Below, piece after piece: positions 9,775-19,945 of a stretch of DNA of 40,249 nucleotides. The position numbers and the translations under genes are program-made. The notes beneath the pieces were generated by a model, which had not been told where the DNA came from, ran no database searches, and saw only the letters and a program-made list of their open reading frames with translations. The stretch lies in assembly GCA_009746045.1 (NCBI GenBank), contig RPFO01000281.1, forward strand, positions 1 to 40,249, given 5' to 3'. Position 1 is the stretch's first letter; every line of letters starts with the position of its first letter. This DNA comes from Mesostigma viride (lineage: Eukaryota > Streptophyta > Mesostigmatophyceae > Mesostigmatales > Mesostigmataceae).

Positions 9775-12700
9775 ATGGCTCTCCCCGAGTCTCGCATGCG
9801 GCTTTGTCTGACCGGGCTGTCTGTTGCCGCGGCCCTGCCCGGCCCTATCCAAGCCGCTGCGGTCGGAAACGTGAGCGAATTGGCGCCCTTTCACCCCCTG
9901 GGCATTCAGATTCCGCCAAAGCCCCGGAAATGGTCAATTGCCGACCCGCGAGAAGTAATGAAGAGCCGCATGGAGGAGGTCATGGATGGGTTCAAGAATG
10001 CCTTGGGTGAAATGGTTGCCAAACTGCAGGGCCAGAACATGAGCAGGGCCAGTGGCAAGACAGTGACTATGGTAGACCGAGTTAATAAGGTCAATGCGCT
10101 GTCCCCTGCCGTCATGGCCCGCAATCCCCTCCGTATGGCTCCCTTTGCCGCCATCATCCCTGGCGATTCGGCCGTTGAGCTCGTCCTGACCACGTAAGCT
10201 CCGGAAGCGTATCTGCACGGTGTGGAACGAGCCGACTGCCTTACTTCGTCTTTCTGTCGTGCAAGTTTGCCAGCAGCTTTCTCAAATTTAGCGTTTCAGC
10301 CGCGATTGTGGTACACGTAGCATGGGCGCACGGCACGCCTTTTCGCGTGGAATATGTGGATTCCTATGTAATCAACTTGTTTGTCCATGCTTGCTATCCG
10401 TGACGTTGTGTGCACCGAGAAGACCGTGAACCACGCCTTTTTGTTTCCCGAATTCGCTGCATGTATAGTATTACTCATATGCATTCTTACAAACGGCATT
10501 CATCCCGTTGAGTTCAGGACGACACTTGGCTGCAGCATGATAATATTTGCACCCCTAATCCCTACTGCTGTAATCTATGGATCCACAGAATGGGCTTTGG
10601 TTGCAATCGGGGTAATAGTTTGGATTGGGGAGTTTGGATTTGGGGAGCGCAATTGAAACTCCTGGGTATCTGGATTCGAGAATCCCTGGGGTTGGCATCA
10701 TCCACCCTGTTGCCTGTTTGTAAGGTTCTCCTTCCCTTTTACCCCTTCCCCTCCCCCCCCCCGCCCACCCCTCCCCGGCACCACCACCATGCCCGTCTCT
10801 CCCTCCTCCCCGCTCCTAGCCCATCCCTAATTAAATAGCAACTACGGAATGATTCTTTCGGGCGTCTCGATAAGTTGATTTCCTCCCTCATCGCTGGCAG
10901 TGGCCTGAACCAGGTCTGTAATCCAAACTAAATCTGACCTGTTTAGGGATGTTTAGGTTGTAGGGTTCATCACTGTTCGTGTGTTCATGCGCTGCTTTTG
11001 CTTCCCTTGCTCACTCGCAGCGGCCTGTACAACTTCCTGAACCTGTACAACACCATCATCATCGCGCGCCTCGTGCTGACCTGGTTCCCCAACCCACCCC
11101 AGTTCATCGCGGAGCCACTCAGGTGATTATAGGGTATATAGTGACCACTGACCTTGTGATAGAGTGACTTTATGAAGACAACCCATTGGTCCCCCAACCC
11201 GCCCCAGTTCATTGCGGAGCCACTCAGTTGATTATTGGATAGAGTGACCGCTGGACATGCGATGCAGTGACCTCATGAAAACAACCCATGGGTCCCCCAA
11301 CCCGCCCCAGTCCATTGTGGAGTCTCTCATGTGACTATCGGGTAGAGTGACCATCCAATGCAGTTGCGGTGCTTTCCACTAACGCCTGTCCCCAGTCCTC
11401 CCAGTCGATACCCAAGCCCATCAAGGGATTTTACGACGCATTAATCATTGTCCTGCCTCACGTTTCAGTGCATTGGTGGATATTGGGGGGAAGAGGAGAA
11501 GCACAGTGGCGGGGGTAGAATCGTTGGTGAGGTAACGAACCTTTGCAAGGCGAGGTACTATTGCACGGTGTTGCTGCTGGATGCTCGGAGCCTGAGGCAA
11601 GTTGTTGAAACGGAAATAATGGAAATTAGCATGGCCAGGGGCTTTGGCTTTACGCTGTTGGTATTCATTGTATGGATAGTTTCTTGGCCTTCCATTTGGT
11701 CTTTATAGTAGTATGGATTCTTGTTGGTGGTTTGTGGGTAGTCTCTATGTGGATAGTTTCTTGGCCATCCAGTTGGTCTTTGTATGGATTCTTGTTGGTG
11801 GTTTGTGGGTAGTGTTTATGTGGATAGTTTCTTGGCCATCCATTTGGTCTTTATATGGATTCTTGTTGGTGGTTTGTGGGTAGTGTTTATGTGGATAGTT
11901 TCTTGGCCATCCATTTGGTCTTTGTATGGATTCTTGATGGTGGTTTGTGGGTAGTGTTTATGTGAATTGTTTCTTGGCCACCCATTTGGTCTTTATTCTT
12001 GTTGGTGGTTTGTGGGTAGTGTTTATGTGGATAGTTTCTTGGCCATCCATTTGGTCTTTGTATGGATTCTTGTTGGTGGTTTGTGGGTAGTCTTTATTTG
12101 GATAGTTTCTTGGCCATCCATTTGGTCTCTATATGGATTCTTGTTGGTATTCTGTTGGTGGTTGTTATGAATGCATTCTTGGCCATCTGGTAGCCTGCAT
12201 ATGCTCTCTCGCCTATCCGTTGCTGATGCATTCTTGCTGGCCCCATTCACTGGCCCTGCTCCTATGTCCCGGCAGCACTGTCAGCCCTGTTGCCTATGTG
12301 CTGAATGTGTGCTTGCTGTCCCTATTTGCGGTTGGCTCTACTCCTATATCTTCACAGCACCATCTGCGACCCTTACCTGAACCTGTTCCGTGGGATCATT
12401 CCCCCCATCGGCGGGCTGGACTTCTCCCCGGTGCTGGCCTTCACGGGTGAGTGTTGCAAACGTTTCTGCTGGCATTTATCACACATTCCTGCTACCTACT
12501 CCCCCGTGCTGGCCATCACGGGTAAGTAAATAAGAAGTGATGGTAGTAAATATACACGCAGGCAAACGGGTTGCTCGATTTCATTACTACTGTCGCATGT
12601 CACCGTTCCTACCCTTTCTACCCTGCGCTGGCCTTCATGGGTAAATGTTGTAGGCACGCGGGTTACTGTTTGTTTTTTTTTCCCCCACCTTGTCACCATT

Positions 12701-13433
12701 CCAATCTCAGCTCCCGTATGCTGGCACTCACCGAAGACGAATCCAGGCATGCCCTTTTCGCTCATTCTTTGTACCACTTCAGCAAGTTAGTAACTGTACC
12801 ACTGTACCGCTGTACTCTGTCTTTATACCACTGTACGCTACCATCTACTGCTATGTTTTCTTTCTATGTACTCAACACACCCTTCGCATGCTAGCCCCCC
12901 GGTCACTTAATATACGCCTCTGCTCGTGCTGTCGACCCCACTTACGACACCCCCCCAACCCTCCAACATGCACACGCCCCCACCCGTGTTGTCTCTCCCC
13001 CCTCCACCATGCCGGAGTTTCATGGTATCCGTTTAGCAGCTTGGCTAAACACAGTCCTGTATTCCAGACCCACGATTTCGTTAATGTATGTCGTTGGCTT
13101 TGTGCAGTTGAAAGGAATGGGCTGGGTGCCAGGACACAATGCGCTGTCACCCCAGCAACTTTACTACTACAATTTCACCTTGACTTAACACAACGTGCTT
13201 GCGCACATTTTTGTTGAATATGTCTGTTTGCCCGACGTATTGCGACTCCAGCGCTGAACATCTTCACTAACGCGGCGGTCGCGCTTCCCTGCGAAATGCC
13301 CAAGGAGGAGGGCGAGGGCGCGCCGGCGACAGCTGCGGTGGCGCCCCCGACCACTCAGTTTAGGAGAGATCATGCCAGCCTTTCCTCCTCCATTGCGGAG
13401 GCAGTGAAGGCTCGTTTTGGCCCCAAGGCGTAG
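9775..13433 (+). CDS. YGGT-family (YlmG/CCB3-type) membrane protein, probably plastid
   Basis: Four exons: 9775-10193, 11021-11122, 12358-12446 and 13252-13433 (TAG). All introns are GT/AG and phases join to an uninterrupted 263-aa protein (792 nt with stop). The start has a favourable context (gccATGgct). Residues 1-~125 form a poorly conserved N-terminal part with an Ala-rich start that may be a plastid transit peptide. Then comes the YGGT domain: GLYNFLNLYNTIIIARLVLT (first membrane helix), WFPNPPQF, CDPYLNLFRGIIPPIGGLDF, SPVLAF, and a second hydrophobic stretch LNIFTNAAVALP. The tail (~55 aa) is Ala/Pro-rich and hydrophilic. YGGT proteins of plastids act in thylakoid/nucleoid organisation (YLMG1) or cytochrome b6f haem attachment (CCB3); which applies cannot be told from sequence. 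Introns 2 and 3 contain duplicated exon ends. Confidence 0.93.
10735..10830 (+). repeat. C/T-rich low-complexity tract in intron 1
   Basis: This is a pyrimidine-rich block (cccttccc, a C run, ccacc repeats) within intron 1 of the YGGT gene. Nothing else is recognised in this intron. Confidence 0.7.
11087..11345 (+). repeat. ~104-bp tandem repeat of exon 2 end and splice donor (three copies)
   Basis: The last 34 bases of exon 2 plus donor (ccaacccaccccagttcatc..ccactcag|gtgatta) recur in the intron at 11193-11227 (donor changed to ttgatta) and 11297-11330 (..ctctcat|gtgacta). The units also share the flanking blocks 'agagtgac' and 'gacaaccca(t)tggtccc'. Confidence 0.9.
11665..12165 (+). repeat. 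~70-bp minisatellite, about seven copies, in intron 2
   Basis: The unit is tatggattcttgttggtggt-ttgtgggtagtgtttatgtg-gatagtttcttggccatcca-tttggtctt, with some units shortened. Open frames across it are repeat artefacts. Confidence 0.95.
12413..12735 (+). repeat. Duplicated exon 3 ends with splice donors in intron 3
   Basis: The exon 3 end and donor (ccggtgctggccttcacgg|gtgagt, donor at 12447) are copied as cccgtgctggccatcacgg|gtaagt (donor 12522) and cctgcgctggccttcatgg|gtaaat (donor 12641). A weaker fourth trace lies at 12708-12735 (cccgtatgctggcactcacc). Spacing is 75 and 119 bp. Confidence 0.88.
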
Positions 13434-13499
13434 ATTACTCTGCTTACGTCAACGATGACGTTCTTCTTTGCGCTGCTTATATTCCAGCACTAGATAAAC

Positions 13500-13522
13500 A
13501 TGCCCAGGCAGTTCCTGGGCAT
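13500..13522 (+). other. Perfect 9-bp stem-loop in the 3' UTR of the YGGT gene
   Basis: ATGCCCAGG and CCTGGGCAT flank the loop CAGTT, 67 nt after the stop codon; flanking ctag.. and ..ctag could extend it with a bulge. It may be an RNA structure affecting mRNA stability or 3'-end formation. No function is known to me. Confidence 0.55.
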
Positions 13523-13892
13523 CTAGTCTTTAAAACCCCTGTAGTTGGCATGTCACTACACCTTGCAGGAAGAAGCGCTATGTCTGAGTGTGCATGACAG
13601 TCCACCGGTGCATACATGTCAAATAGTAGTTATGATTTTTGAAAGGAAGTTACTTCATGCAAAAGGCTGGAAACGCCACAAATTCCCAACACGTGGTCTG
13701 CATGATATGTAGCATATGGGTCGACCACTTGGGTGCGCACTCAACACGGCTTTACCCCGCCATTAAACAAAAATAAATTAAATTATACCATGCCTCCGTT
13801 GGGAGATCATGTAGCACACGTACATTCCTTGCTGGATGGGTGGAGGTGGACGAAGCCGCGTAATCGAAGTAACCTAACTCAAAGTAAATAGT
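13523..13892. other. Intergenic, no feature recognised
   Basis: This is the 3' flank of the YGGT gene up to the LINE relic. No coding segment, RNA gene or clear repeat is seen. Confidence 0.4.
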
Positions 13893-14640
13893 CTAGAAAA
13901 TCCTAACTACACTACTCAGCAAAACGCCCCTTCCTCTTGCGGGGGATCGAGGTGGCTTGCCCACAGGGGCTGGCGTGTGAGCCTGGACAATCTTCTGCCA
14001 CCTCTGCTTGTTCTGCATGGCAGTCAAAAGAAGGAAGAGGGAGTGGATGCGGTGTTCAAACTGAGCTGGGGCCACTAGGTCGGCCAGCAACATCTGGGTG
14101 TAGTTCATGGCAGGTTTGCCTAGCTTCCTAGCTAGGAATGTCCTTGGGGCCAGGCCGGGTCAAGATGTGCCGCCCTGGTTGGCCAAGCCGCTGGGGGCCT
14201 GCCAGACCAAGGGCGGTGTCGACCTGGCTTGTGCGAGCAAGATGTCCTACATGTGCTATCCTACGCTGACTAATCTCGTCCGAAATACGAGGCATACCCT
14301 GATACAAAGACTCCAATGACCTATGCTTGGAAAACCCTACATTCAGGACCTGTCGGAGCATCCTGTAAACCGTGCATGCCGTCTAGCTTAGCCGCTAGTG
14401 TGTCCGTCAGTGTCCACACCTCGGTGCCATACGTAAGCACCGTGGGGATCGACGAGCACCTTGAAGAGCATGCGCTTGCGGTGCTCGCCCAGGCGGCCCT
14501 TCGAGCGCCGGTAGGTGTTGAGCGAACGGAGCCTGGCCCAGGCCAGGCCGATGCGGATGTCCACATCGTCGGCAGTGTCAGGGAGCATGCTCACCAACAG
14601 TTTGAAGCGATCACGGAACGGGCCGGACCTCGGTCCCGTC
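13893..14640 (-). pseudogene. LINE (non-LTR retrotransposon) relic, RT C-terminal part
   Basis: In several minus frames, read from 14600 downward: DDVDIRIGLAWARLRSL, then VLTYGTEVWTLTD, then RRIAHVGHLAR and QVDTALGLAGP, then a basic/Pro-rich tail ending at 13893. This is the usual order of LINE ORF2 sequence after the RT palm (thumb-like ARIG.AW block, YG.E.W block, RR....GH..R block). Frames are broken by indels, so it is dead. Confidence 0.78.
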
Positions 14641-14734
14641 GAGCAGTCGCGGCAGCGGGGGGCGACTGGAGCTACCCAATCACCATCCCCTCAGTTTCGA
14701 CAGTAATATCTCCAACCCCACCGCCGTGTCCACT

Positions 14735-15926
14735 GCAGACCGGTGTCTGCCGGGCAGGGTTGCGTCCTGTCGCCGTACCTGTTTATTATTGTAGTGGATT
14801 ATGTTATGCGCCAGGCACGTGCTCGCAATTTGCTAGCATTGCCGAGGCCGTGCCCCTGGCCTAGCGATCACGAACTAACGAGCTTGGGGAAGGGGTGCCG
14901 ACTAACAAGCAGATTGAATTTACTAGCTGACCTCATTTATGCCGACGACATCACGCTCATCGAGAAGCCGGAGTCTGCCCAACTTTGGCTGGACTGCCTG
15001 GCGCTCGAGGCTCGGGCGGTTGGTCTAGAAATCAGCCCCAAAATGGAGGGCCTTGGCCCTCGGCATGGCAGGGCCCCCACCCACACTCCGGCTCTTAGAC
15101 GACACCGAGGTCAACTACCCTACTTCAGGCCGCTTCAAGCTGCTCGGCAGTTGGCTTCCCGACTGCGAGGACGACCTGACGACACGGATCGGCATGGCGT
15201 GGGCGCAACTCCATGACCACCGCCGCTGGTGGAGCAAATTCCCGCCCTACCCCGGATCGTGAAGCGTGACCTCTTCAAGGTCGTCATTCTTCTGACGATC
15301 CTGACCTACGGCGCCGAGATCGACTTGGACACGTACTGATACAGGAGCTGGAGCAAGGACTCGACGGCAACGCCACCAAGATGCGGCGCAAGGGCGCCCT
15401 TAACATCTCCTTTGGTTTGCACATTAGTAATGAGGATTTGTACGCTGATTTGCCCTACTATGTTTCCCACATTCTTAGGCACATGCGCCTGGGCCTAGCC
15501 GGGCACCTGGCCCGCACAGATCAGGTAGACACATCAGATAGACTATAGCTGGCACCAATTAGCCCGCCCGGCCTGGGCGATATGTCCTCACCTGGCGTGC
15601 CCCAGGCCGGCGCGCGCGGCAGGGACGCCACCCGTGGACTTTTCGTGATAGACTCGGCATGGACATGTGCTACACTAGACGTGACGGGCTCACACCCGGG
15701 CAGCCTCCTGGTTTGTCTGTCAATAATAAATCCCGTTGGGGAGTCACGGAGCACCGATCAAGTGCTTTTAATGCCTGTGTGTGCACAACAGGAAGAAAGG
15801 GCCGAGAAAACCCCTTTCTCCTTCATGCCAAAGGCATGCCGCAGCTGCCATCGGACTCGGTAAACGATCCGGCAAGATTAAATAATTAATTAATAGATTA
15901 ATTATGATTTATTTATTAATTATTAT
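14735..15926 (+). pseudogene. LINE relic, RT palm to 3' end with (TTAA)n tail
   Basis: Plus-strand frames give QGCVLSPYLFIIVVDYVMRQ, LIYADDITLIEKPE (RT catalytic YADD), FKLLGSWLPDCEDDL then RIGMAWAQL, ILTYGAE, and RLGLAGHLARTDQVDTSDRL. The last block matches the relic on the opposite strand (GHLARTSQVDT), so both come from the same or sister families arranged head to head. The copy is frameshifted and 5'-truncated. It ends in an A/T tail of ttaattaa type at about 15879-15926. Confidence 0.82.
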
Positions 15927-15953
15927 TAGACACGTGACTGCGTCACGTGAGCA
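15927..15953 (+). repeat. Left end of a 27-bp inverted repeat pair, internally palindromic
   Basis: TAGACACGTGACTGCGTCAC-GTGAGCA is the exact reverse complement of 27743-27769. Each end holds the palindrome CACGTGAC-TGC-GTCACGTG, and each is bordered outside by ttaattaa-type sequence. Without the gypsy insertion the enclosed segment would be about 1.17 kb. It could be the termini of a DNA transposon that captured LINE pieces, or a LINE end structure. Confidence 0.7.
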
Positions 15954-16764
15954 TAAGTCCTCGGCGCCAGGTTCTCCAGCGCAGCAAAGATCGAAGTCCT
16001 TGCGATCTCAGTTGTTCTGGGTGGCCGGAGTGTGGTGCGTAACCCGCGACGCCCACCGTCAGGGCATAGGTCGAACGGCCCTCCACCGAATGGAAGGTGG
16101 CCACGAGGAGGCGAACGTTGACCAGCTGGGGTCCACCCACATGTACGTGGCATACGGCGAGCGGGGAGCAGAGGAGACCGACGCCCCCGTTCCCGGTGCC
16201 GTCGCCGCCTCCATAATAAAACCGCCAGCCGTCGATTTCGTCAGCAGCAAGGGCGGTCGGTCCGCGAGCAGATGTTGTGCGCCTGTGTTCTTGGATTCCC
16301 AGGATATGGCGATGTTATTGTCGATGCAGAAACCAATAAGATTGGAGACTCGATGGCACTGACAGTCGTCGCTGCGCAGGCAGTGACAGCGGTCAGCGTC
16401 GGGCTGGAGCGTGCGGGCGTTGAAGGTGGCGATGACCAATGGCGCGTGTTGACCGAAAAGCGGGGTGCAGGCGGAGGTGGGGGCGGGGATGGAGCAGGGT
16501 GGTGATGGGGGGGGGGGGGGTAGGGGGGGCGGGTTGAGGACTTATGCCTTCAATCACCGTTTTGATTCTTCCTGCCAACGCGTCGAGGCGACGCCGACGT
16601 TTGGCTCGGTTGGCCGGGTAGAAGGAGTCTGCGTCTGCACGCATAAGAAATGCGTGCAGTCTGAGGAGGCGCAAGATCTGTGGGTGCAATAAGACCCATG
16701 TCATCATATCATAACAAGGAGCGTGGGCAAGTAATCTGAGCATAGCCAGGACGTAGCATGGCTG
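15954..16764 (-). pseudogene. LINE endonuclease-domain relic
   Basis: Minus frames contain VIATFNARTL (start of an APE-type endonuclease), GFIMEAATAPGTG, LVNVRLLVATFHSVEG and VGVAGYAPHSGHPEQLRSQG (the conserved AP.SGH block), in more than one frame. Upstream (16540-16764) is a basic Arg-rich leader. It is non-functional. The gypsy-type element is inserted at 16764/16765. Confidence 0.75.
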
Positions 16765-17902
16765 TGTCACGGACGCGAGCTATGTCATCCGGGCGCCCAC
16801 TATGCACAAGACCGGTGACGTGCGCAAGGAATTTGTTTTCTACGCATTTTCGACAAAGGCTAGTGACCGGGGGGGGACACTAGCACTTGCAGCATAAGAG
16901 CGGACGAAAGTGTACGTGCACGCGCGCCGGGCCAGGCACAGCTGGGCGCGCAGCACTGACTTGAGCGGACGGCAGCACAAGTGTGCAGCGTCGAGAGGAT
17001 CATACGCGTGTTAGTGGACAGCTGGAGCTGAAGCTGGACTGCTGGACTTCAACAGCGCCGAGGCTATTGACAGGCCAGGTGTCTTTGTGGTGTAGAATAG
17101 CGGGTCAACGTTATGAGGACTGGACAGAAAATGGAAAAGGACAATTTGCGGTGCGGAGCCAGATCGCTGGAATGAATGCGAAATCGCTGGCAGCCCTAAA
17201 AAGGGATTTCTTCTAGAAAGGAACGATTAGACGCAATGTTTGCTGGGCCACTCACACGCAAGGTGTGAGCGTGCAGATTGTCTGAAGGATATTATGCTTC
17301 GACCTTGCTGGACGTGACTCAATGTCGGACATTCCCAGGGACAGAAATGCCGGAGCCTCTAGGAGATGAGATCGGCAACAGGGTAGCAATTTAGATTTGT
17401 CGGGATGCCTTCCTGCTTTTGTTGGCATGTGTGGTAGAAAGCCAGGACGGCAACTGGAATGCAGTTTCTATTTGCATGGTTCAGACAGCAAGATAGTTTG
17501 GGCATTCCTGGCTGGACTGACAAGTGTGGCGTGTGTCATGCGTGTGGCATGACGAATGGTTTGGTTCATAGTCGAAGAGGACTCTCACGTAGCGTGTAGT
17601 CTCTTCGAGTCTCTCGTTAGTGGCCTTCGTGTTTCTCCCTTTCCTTGGGAGCAAGGCCGGTAGCATGTCATGGAGCGCTGCCTAACTGCGGGCTCGTGAG
17701 CATGGAGTGCATCGATATTGAGACTATCAACGTGTTGTAATTGTATTAACTTTCTCAATAAATTCCGCATGTGCGGCTTCATCATCAGACTGTGCAAATT
17801 GTGTGTTTTGAAAGCATTATTCTATAGCAGGGGAGGCAATAAGGTGGTTATCAGGCACGAGGGACAGTTCCTTGTCCTCGGCTGAGAGCCCTCCTTTCTT
17901 TA
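16765..17902 (+). repeat. B1: 5' terminal repeat (promoter-bearing part of the LTR)
   Basis: 1138 bp, matching 26154-27289 almost exactly. It begins TGTCACGG and ends ctcctttcttta, directly at the putative primer site. A green-algal-type polyadenylation motif TGTAA (17736-17740) is followed by AATAAA (17757-17762). If transcription starts near 17596, as the self-priming model below suggests, U3 is about 830 nt, R about 160 nt and U5 about 140 nt. No TATA box is evident. Confidence 0.92.
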
Positions 17903-17916
17903 CTCGAAGAGACTAC
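17902..17916 (+). promoter_or_regulatory. Putative self-primer-binding site
   Basis: ACTCGAAGAGACTAC, starting exactly at the end of B1, is the perfect 15-nt reverse complement of 17596-17610 (GTAGTCTCTTCGAGT) inside B1. In the Tf1/sushi group the RNA's own 5' end anneals to the PBS next to the LTR and primes reverse transcription; the geometry here is the same. A local hairpin (AGACTACC-C-GGTAGTCT, 17910-17926) overlaps it. No tRNA 3'-end complement is obvious at this place. Confidence 0.6.
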
Positions 17917-18136
17917 CCGGTAGTCTGCTTCCTTCTGTTTGAAGCCAAGACGTTGGCTTTAGTGTTTATCAACCATCAGCAGTACAGGGAACGGCCTGGC
18001 TGACAGTTTGTAAAGGAAGTGTCTTGAGACAGATTTTAAGAAAATAGAACTAGCCAGAATTTGCTGGCTCTTGTCTTTTTCTGGCAGGCTAACCTAGGCT
18101 TGTTGGTTCTTGTTTTGCCCATCGGTCAGCTGGTGC

Positions 18137-19945
18137 ATGCCACTGACGCGAGCGCAGACTCGAGCCATGGCGGATGCAAATAGAGCAGATGCCAACACGT
18201 CCGCTCCGGGGTCGAATGGCGGAATTCCTCCCGCCGTACCCGCAGTGGGTGAGAGTCGCGACCAAGAAGCGCCGCTGAGTATGGTGGCGCTGTTCGCGCA
18301 GATGCAAGCGCAGATGCAGCAACAGTCGCAACAGTTGCAGCAGCAATTGGCGCTGCAGATGCGGGAAGTGACCGACAGATTGGTGGCCGTAGAGGGTCGT
18401 CATCTGCAGTCCACACCATGGGACGGGCAGGCATCGATGCCGGGCCCCAGTGGTGTTGCCGCGGAGCCGAGGGAGCGGGACCAGCCGCCAACCTCAGGTA
18501 ATGCGGCGGGAAGGGCTTCGATGGAACCGGGGGTTTTGGCTGGGTCGCTAACCCAACACGACTTGCTTGGTGAGGCGGATGGTCAGCCACGGGGCGAGTA
18601 TACGCTGGCGCCCAGGCGCCTGCCTTTCGATCAAGCGCGAGACGGATTGCACGAGGAGAACGGGGCAGGGCTGGCGCGCGCGATGGACCCACACAGGGGT
18701 GCACCAGGACGCATGCTGCCAGGCGGGGCCTCAATTCCGTTTGGGCGAGGCGGTGGGGCGCTGACCGGCGGGTCGACTGCACGGTGGTCAAGTGTGCCAA
18801 TCGGGCGCATTCCGCCCATGGAGGACATAACCACGCCGCTGGCTTTCCGAGTACGGGAGGCAGCACGACCAAGCACGCTGGCGCAGGGACGCGCAGCTCA
18901 GCGACCGCCGGAGGATGCCGATGGGGTGCAGTACCCGCAAAGGGTGCGCCTCATACCGGAAGGCGCGAAGATGCCCACCCTACCACGGGTGGACATGCGC
19001 GAGAAGTTCTCCACAACCGGCAATCTGGCCACGCTGGCGCAGGCCTACAACGCGTACAAGTCATGGATTGATCTGCAATACATGACTACGCAAGGCGCTG
19101 TAATGCATGAGTTTGTGATGAACAACATGCATTTTTTCTTTCACGGCCTTACGCTGAGGCGAGTGGCTAGGCTGGTGGAGCAGTGGAGAGAGGTCTCGCT
19201 GTACACGCGTCACACGGACGTGTGGTTCGGCTTCGACGGGCGTGGCCAGCCCGACTATGACAACATCATGTATGGTGTCGACCCTGCCGAGGAACTGTGG
19301 GGCCTCCTTCGCCAGGAATACCCGGTGGAGACCATCAAGGCAGAGCGTGAGTGGCGCAGTTTCAAGATAGCCGAGGGTGAAACCCCGGAGCAATCTTACG
19401 AGCGCCTCATGGAGTTCGCCGGCGAAGTGGAGGACTGGTCCGAAAAGCTGGCGTGTCAGAAATGGCTGCAAGCGCTAGGCTCCAAGGAGATGGAGCTGCC
19501 CACGCCGCCCAACGGCCAGCCGTGGCGATTGCGGTCACTGTGCATTGAGGTCAGGGCCATGATGCGACGACACGCGCAAGGCCGGATCTCGGTAAGCACG
19601 GTGGTGGCCGAGCTGCAGGCCAAGGTCGACGCGCTGACCAAGGCCAAGTCGGGTGAGTCGTCTGCCACAAGACAAGCGCGCCCGCAAGGCGGCCACGGTG
19701 CTAGCAGGAACCAAGGGGGGTCTCGCAACGCCTCATCGCATGATGCAACCCAGGGTAACGCCGCTGGCGGCAACAAAGACGCTGCCGCCCCGACGCGAGC
19801 TGGGGGGGCACGTCCTCACAGACGGGTACTAGGACGGATGCGCGCAAATCGGGCTGCTTCCTTTGCGACAAGGATGGGCACCTTAGTCGCGAGTGTCCAA
19901 GCCGCTGCACGAAGCCGCATGGGGCAGACACGAAGTGGCACCTGA
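18137..19945 (+). CDS. Gag polyprotein (capsid part)
   Basis: The ATG at 18137 (MPLTRAQTRAMADAN) is the first methionine of the frame. It gives ~602 codons to the TGA at 19945. Residues ~45-90 are a Gln-rich probable coiled coil (QMQAQMQQQSQQLQQQLALQ), followed by a ~200-aa low-conservation Gly/Arg/Pro linker. Then comes a capsid-like helical region from about residue 290 (TLAQAYNAYKSWIDL, VARLVEQWREVSLY, EELWGLLRQEYPVE, WRSFKIAEGETPEQSYERL, DWSEKLACQKWLQAL). The 0-frame end is not the nucleocapsid: the zinc knuckle lies in the -1 frame beyond a run of seven G (19802-19808). The last ~45 codons of this frame are therefore read only if no shift occurs. Confidence 0.85.
   Translation: MPLTRAQTRAMADANRADANTSAPGSNGGIPPAVPAVGESRDQEAPLSMVALFAQMQAQMQQQSQQLQQQLALQMREVTDRLVAVEGRHLQSTPWDGQASMPGPSGVAAEPRERDQPPTSGNAAGRASMEPGVLAGSLTQHDLLGEADGQPRGEYTLAPRRLPFDQARDGLHEENGAGLARAMDPHRGAPGRMLPGGASIPFGRGGGALTGGSTARWSSVPIGRIPPMEDITTPLAFRVREAARPSTLAQGRAAQRPPEDADGVQYPQRVRLIPEGAKMPTLPRVDMREKFSTTGNLATLAQAYNAYKSWIDLQYMTTQGAVMHEFVMNNMHFFFHGLTLRRVARLVEQWREVSLYTRHTDVWFGFDGRGQPDYDNIMYGVDPAEELWGLLRQEYPVETIKAEREWRSFKIAEGETPEQSYERLMEFAGEVEDWSEKLACQKWLQALGSKEMELPTPPNGQPWRLRSLCIEVRAMMRRHAQGRISVSTVVAELQAKVDALTKAKSGESSATRQARPQGGHGASRNQGGSRNASSHDATQGNAAGGNKDAAAPTRAGGARPHRRVLGRMRANRAASFATRMGTLVASVQAAARSRMGQTRSGT

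Noticed and set aside
14735-16764. One LINE split by the gypsy insertion
   Set aside because: The endonuclease and RT pieces on the minus strand are in reverse of LINE order, and the plus-strand RT relic has its own tail, so these are separate fragments.
16983-17216. 77-aa ORF present identically in both LTRs
   Set aside because: It is duplicated only because it lies in the LTR, has no recognisable domain, and sits in U3.
17844-17860. tggttatcaggcacgag as a tRNA primer-binding site
   Set aside because: It lies inside B1 rather than at its edge and matches known tRNA primer sites only loosely; the self-complementary site at 17902 is better placed.
18126-18872. 248-aa minus-strand ORF opposite gag
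   Set aside because: It is a shadow of the GC-rich gag frame, rich in Arg/Pro/Ala with no motif.
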